Part shown: positions 6,423 through 8,903 of the stretch, piece after piece | How positions within the stretch are numbered: position 1 is the stretch's first letter | Layout of the letters: each line of letters opens with the position of its first letter | Assembly: GCA_910579535.1 (NCBI GenBank) | Contig: CAJTUR010000012.1 | Span: forward strand, 15,359 to 24,261 | DNA: 8,903 nucleotides | Direction: 5' to 3' | DNA from: an uncultured Bacilli bacterium | GTDB taxonomy: Bacteria; Bacillota_I; Bacilli_A; RF39; UBA660 | Notes under the pieces: generated by a model | Seen by the model: only the letters and a program-made list of their open reading frames with translations | Told to the model about the DNA's origin: nothing | Databases searched by the model: none | Translations under genes and position numbers: made by a program

Positions 6423-6661
6423 TTTAAGTATTGCTCCAGTAAAAAGGCAATGATGAGCTCACGGTCTAATTCTTCGATTTGTTCACGTGCTCCTTTGTAA
6501 TTTGATATGTATCTTAAATCTCCTGTTGTCAAATAACCTACTAGTTGGTTTACTGGGTCATAACCTCGATCGAATAAGACTTGATAGACTTGTTTTATGG
6601 TGTATTCAATTTGAGCTTGTTTAAATAAGGTTACATCAAAAAGAGTTGTTTCTTCATTCAT
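6419..6661 (-). CDS. ireB: IreB family regulatory phosphoprotein (UPF0297, YrzL)
   Basis: In Enterococcus faecalis IreB is phosphorylated on N-terminal threonines by the PASTA kinase IreK and influences cell-wall antibiotic tolerance. The 80 residues show the family signature at about 33-52 (GYDPVNQLVGYLTTGD, YI) and the acidic helical end. T5 and T6 occupy the region phosphorylated in E. faecalis; their use here is inferred. The ribosome site GAGGTGG is close (3-5 nt) before the ATG. It is the first gene of the long minus-strand run; alaS, which often precedes it, is not here. An extended -10 promoter lies upstream. Confidence 0.94.
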   Translation of the reverse strand: MNEETTLFDVTLFKQAQIEYTIKQVYQVLFDRGYDPVNQLVGYLTTGDLRYISNYKGAREQIEELDRELIIAFLLEQYLK

Positions 6662-6684
6662 ATTCCACCTCTTATACTGATTTC

Positions 6685-6713
6685 ATTTTAACAAAATATT
6701 CTAAATAATACAA
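6685..6713 (-). promoter_or_regulatory. Promoter of the ireB-ruvX-mltG-trmR-trhP run
   Basis: On the minus strand, TTGTAT (6708-6713), a 17-nt spacer ending in TGT, and TAAAAT (6685-6690). The TG one base before the -10 makes an extended -10, which can offset the weak -35. RNA would start near 6678, about 17 nt before the ireB ATG. Confidence 0.6.
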
Positions 6714-6764
6714 GAAATTTACATAAAATGAGTGTTTTCGTTTCTTTAAAATGACCTTTTTATT

Positions 6765-6797
6765 TTGACAAATAATTCTTGATAAAAGTAGTATAAT
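6765..6797 (+). promoter_or_regulatory. Promoter region of the GH3 gene
   Basis: A consensus TTGACA (6765-6770) and a consensus TATAAT (6792-6797) are both present but 21 nt apart, which is longer than sigma-A spacing. Either TATAAT works with a poor -35, or TTGACA works with TAGTAT (6789-6794, 18 nt). An activator-assisted promoter is possible. The ribosome site is AAAGAG, 9 nt before the ATG at 6841. Confidence 0.5.
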
Positions 6798-6800
6798 AGT

Positions 6801-6822
6801 TTTAAGTTACATATAACTTAAA
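6801..6822. promoter_or_regulatory. 22-bp palindrome at the probable +1 of the GH3 gene: candidate operator
   Basis: The arms TTTAAGTTA (6801-6809) and TAACTTAAA (6814-6822) are perfect, separated by CATA. The palindrome starts 3 bp after the TATAAT, so it covers the expected transcription start, a usual place for a dimeric repressor site. It could also form a hairpin at the 5' end of the mRNA. No regulator gene is in the window. Confidence 0.5.
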
Positions 6823-6840
6823 TAGAAAGAGTGTGAAGCG

Positions 6841-8193
6841 ATGAAAAAAAATATCTATCTCGTTGGACTCCTTGTTCCTGTATTACTTGGTATGACCTTT
6901 CTGTTTTGGAATCGAGAGAAAAAAGAAGAAGTAAAAAAAGAAACCAAACAAATGAAGGTTGTGGTTCTTGAAAAAAATGAAACAACAGCGACGATTCAAG
7001 ATGAAAATAATAGTATTTATACGATTAGTACTGAACATTTAAATGGTGCTATTGGTGATTACTTTTTAATTGACTATTTGGGGGTTTTAGATGATTTAAA
7101 GCAAGTCCAAGATTTTGAAGTGGTTCAGTTAACGAAGTTGGATTCGATTCCTAGCGAATGGAACGAAGAGGGTTTGTTTAAAAATTATTATGCTCTGGCT
7201 TTTAATAAGTTAAAGAAGTTATCTTTAGATGAAAAGATTGGTCAACTTTTTTTAATTCGTTATAATGAGGCTCAAAGTTTAGAAGATTTAAAAAAATACC
7301 CTGTTGGAGGCTTTGTCTTTTATGAAAAAGATTTTAAGAATAAAACAAGTGCAACGGTTAAAGAAATGATTTCAACATTACAAGAAAATTCTAAAATTCC
7401 TCTTTTAATGTCTGTGGATGAAGAAGGAGGAAAAGTTATTCGAGTTAGTAGTAATCCTAATTTAGTTCGTGAATCCTTTAAATCTTCTCAAGACCTTTAT
7501 GCTTTGGGAGGGTTTGAAAAGATAAAGGAGGATACAATTAGCAAGAGTAGTATTTTATATCAATTGGGCATTAATTTAAATTTAGCTCCTGTAGTAGATG
7601 TTTCTACAAATTCTACAGATTATATGTATGAAAGAAGTTTTGGTCAAGCAACCGATAAAACAAGTCAGTATGCTAAGACCGTAATTGAAGCAAGTAAAGG
7701 AACAAATGTCAGTTATACGTTAAAACACTTCCCTGGTTATGGGAATAATGCGGATACCCATACGTCTTCAACAACGGATAATCGTAGTTTTGAAAGTATT
7801 GTAAAAAACGATTTGCCTCCTTTTGAAGCGGGAATTCATGCGGGAGCGGAAGCGGTTTTAGTGAGTCATAATACTGTGACAAGTATCGATGCTTCACAGC
7901 CTGCCTCTTTATCTTCTAGTGTTCATAATATTCTTAGAAACCGTTTGAATTTCACTGGTGTGATTATTACAGATGATTTGGATATGGGGGCTACTTCTAC
8001 CATTCCTGATGTTGCATTAAAGGCTTTACTTGCTGGTAATGATCTACTTATTTCTACTAATTATGCCCAAGAATTTAATCAAATAAAAAATGCGGTTTTA
8101 AATCAAACCATTTCTGAAGATTTGGTAGACCGTGTTGCTCTTCGAGTACTTGCTTGGAAATATTACAAGGGTTTATTAAGTGCTGAAAAATAA
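6841..8193 (+). CDS. nagZ: Membrane-anchored GH3 beta-N-acetylhexosaminidase (NagZ-like)
   Basis: NagZ-type GH3 enzymes release terminal GlcNAc from peptidoglycan fragments during wall turnover. Residues 4-23 are a hydrophobic signal anchor with no lipobox Cys, so the enzyme should face outward at the membrane. Residues about 37-105 look like a small beta-rich domain I do not recognise. The GH3 barrel runs from about 124 to 450, with LSLDEKIGQLF (127-137), the substrate loop K295-H296 in KHFPGYG, the D305-x-H307 Asp-His dyad typical of NagZ, and the likely nucleophile D378 in IITDDLDMGA. The C-terminal domain of longer B. subtilis-type NagZ is absent. It stands alone, divergent from ireB, and ends at a strong bidirectional terminator. 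The family is firm and the exact substrate inferred. Confidence 0.92.
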   Translation: MKKNIYLVGLLVPVLLGMTFLFWNREKKEEVKKETKQMKVVVLEKNETTATIQDENNSIYTISTEHLNGAIGDYFLIDYLGVLDDLKQVQDFEVVQLTKLDSIPSEWNEEGLFKNYYALAFNKLKKLSLDEKIGQLFLIRYNEAQSLEDLKKYPVGGFVFYEKDFKNKTSATVKEMISTLQENSKIPLLMSVDEEGGKVIRVSSNPNLVRESFKSSQDLYALGGFEKIKEDTISKSSILYQLGINLNLAPVVDVSTNSTDYMYERSFGQATDKTSQYAKTVIEASKGTNVSYTLKHFPGYGNNADTHTSSTTDNRSFESIVKNDLPPFEAGIHAGAEAVLVSHNTVTSIDASQPASLSSSVHNILRNRLNFTGVIITDDLDMGATSTIPDVALKALLAGNDLLISTNYAQEFNQIKNAVLNQTISEDLVDRVALRVLAWKYYKGLLSAEK

Positions 8194-8200
8194 ATGATTA

Positions 8201-8241
8201 AAAAAATTGACATTTCAAATTTATGAACTTGTCAATTTTTT
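8201..8241. terminator. Bidirectional terminator between convergent genes
   Basis: AAAAAATTGACA (8201-8212) and TGTCAATTTTTT (8230-8241) form a perfect 12-bp stem. The 17-nt loop can add a short TTCA/TGAA stem. T runs follow in both directions (8236-8248 on plus, 8206-8200 read on minus). It ends the GH3 gene and overlaps the stop codon (8240-8242) of the opposite gene. Confidence 0.85.
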
Positions 8242-8903
8242 ATTTTTTACTTCTTTTACAAAAATTTCTATTTTTTGGTTTTAAAACTAAAGTTCTTATC
8301 GCTTGTATTTCTTTTTCAATGTTTTCTTGATTCTCATACAAATCTTCAGTTGATACACTTAAATAAGAATTATTCTCGGAAAGAGTATCTTGTAGTTGGA
8401 ACGAATACAACATTAATAATTTTTTTTCAGATTCAAGTTTTATTTTATTATTTTCAATTGATATTAATTTTTGACTAAAATCTAATAATTGATAAAGTTT
8501 CTCACTTATGCTTTTATTAATAGTCGTTCCTCTATCTTGAATATTTTCTAAATCTTCAGAGGAAATAGGAATGTATTCTTCAGCATAAATTACTTCGCCA
8601 TTTTCGCCCTTTAATTTTCTTAAACCCGCTAAGCGTTTTTCTGTATATTCTAAATTTTTTTCTAATTTTTCTTTTGCTTCTTCTATTAATTCTTTTTTCA
8701 TTTTTCTATTACTCTTACGTAAATTGATTACTCTTTTTATGTAAGAAAATACTTTTCCCAAAATTTTTATTGCAAACATCGCACCATAAATTGGTAGGGA
8801 AAATTTTAAAAGCAACCATAAAGTTTTAATTAAAAATATAATAAAAACAACACTAAAAGCCATACCTAATGCTAAGACGATTCCCTTTTTTATTTGTTCT
8901 TTT
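8240..8903 (-). CDS. Membrane protein with coiled coil, unknown function; 5' end outside window
   Basis: I do not recognise this gene. The frame is open to the right edge (220 residues visible, beginning KEQIKKGIVLALG). An ATG at 8861-8863 lacks a usable ribosome site, so the true start is probably beyond the window. From that ATG, residues 1-40 are strongly hydrophobic, with one or two membrane passes (FSVVFIIFLI, LWLLLKFSLPIYGAMFAIKIL). A basic stretch follows (KRVINLRKSNRKMKKE), then a Glu/Lys-rich, probably coiled-coil region (about 56-145). It has one Cys near the end (NFCKRSKK) and no catalytic motif that I can see. The basic segment after the membrane part suggests a cytoplasmic coiled-coil tail. 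It is convergent with the GH3 gene. Confidence 0.7.
   Translation of the reverse strand, partial: KEQIKKGIVLALGMAFSVVFIIFLIKTLWLLLKFSLPIYGAMFAIKILGKVFSYIKRVINLRKSNRKMKKELIEEAKEKLEKNLEYTEKRLAGLRKLKGENGEVIYAEEYIPISSEDLENIQDRGTTINKSISEKLYQLLDFSQKLISIENNKIKLESEKKLLMLYSFQLQDTLSENNSYLSVSTEDLYENQENIEKEIQAIRTLVLKPKNRNFCKRSKK

Noticed and set aside
7709..7897. Minus-strand open frame inside the GH3 gene
   Set aside because: It lies opposite the catalytic region of the GH3 enzyme, so the real coding strand is clear.
8275..8478. Plus-strand open frame opposite the right-edge gene
   Set aside because: It is antisense to a longer, structured reading frame and lies just after a strong terminator with no promoter seen.
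1..8903. Use of TGA as tryptophan (Mycoplasma-type code)
   Set aside because: All genes are full length with TGA as stop (the ireB stop is TGA) and Trp is encoded by TGG.

Overview
The window is AT-rich DNA from a low-GC Gram-positive bacterium of the Bacilli type, possibly a reduced-genome gut lineage. The lineage is inferred from gene order and composition only. The standard bacterial code applies: Trp is TGG, and TGA is used as a stop (for example at the ireB/ruvX overlap). Nearly everything is chromosomal core; I see no transposase, integrase, tRNA, rRNA or CRISPR array.

Layout. Position 1 to about 189 (minus) is the start of a small single-pass membrane protein gene that runs off the left edge. 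Its first codons contain an uninterrupted run of ten G (156-165), directly joined to a perfect 9-bp inverted repeat, and the gene has its own good promoter. This is the most interesting part of the window. 302-1549 (minus) is tig (trigger factor), with its own promoter. 1611-6661 (minus) is a compact, mostly overlapping run that reads ireB, ruvX, a DUF1292 gene, mltG, trmR, trhP1 (U32), trhP2 (U32) and greA in transcription order. It matches the Bacillus subtilis yrzL-yrrK-yrzB-yrrL-yrrM-yrrN-yrrO-(udk)-greA block, but there is no udk, and ireB rather than alaS is first after the promoter. 6662-6840 is a divergent control region with a promoter on each strand and a 22-bp palindrome at the likely +1 of the plus-strand gene. 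6841-8193 (plus) is a membrane-anchored GH3 beta-N-acetylhexosaminidase (NagZ-like). A bidirectional terminator separates it from a convergent membrane/coiled-coil gene of unknown function (8240 to the right edge, minus).

How the genes fit together. IreB (a target of PASTA-kinase signalling in enterococci), MltG (terminates glycan strands) and NagZ (recycles muropeptides) point to cell-wall growth and turnover. TrmR with the two U32 proteins forms the 5-methoxyuridine wobble-base (mo5U34) tRNA modification module. RuvX, GreA and trigger factor serve RNA/DNA processing, transcript-cleavage rescue and nascent-chain folding. The overlaps inside the run (4, 14, 11 and 13 nt, plus two gaps of 2 and 14 nt) suggest translational coupling from ireB to trhP2, with greA probably also having its own promoter.

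The best candidate for something undescribed is the G10-tract surface protein gene at the left edge. Tract length decides which of two start codons is in frame with the membrane protein, which suggests ON/OFF or two-form phase variation.
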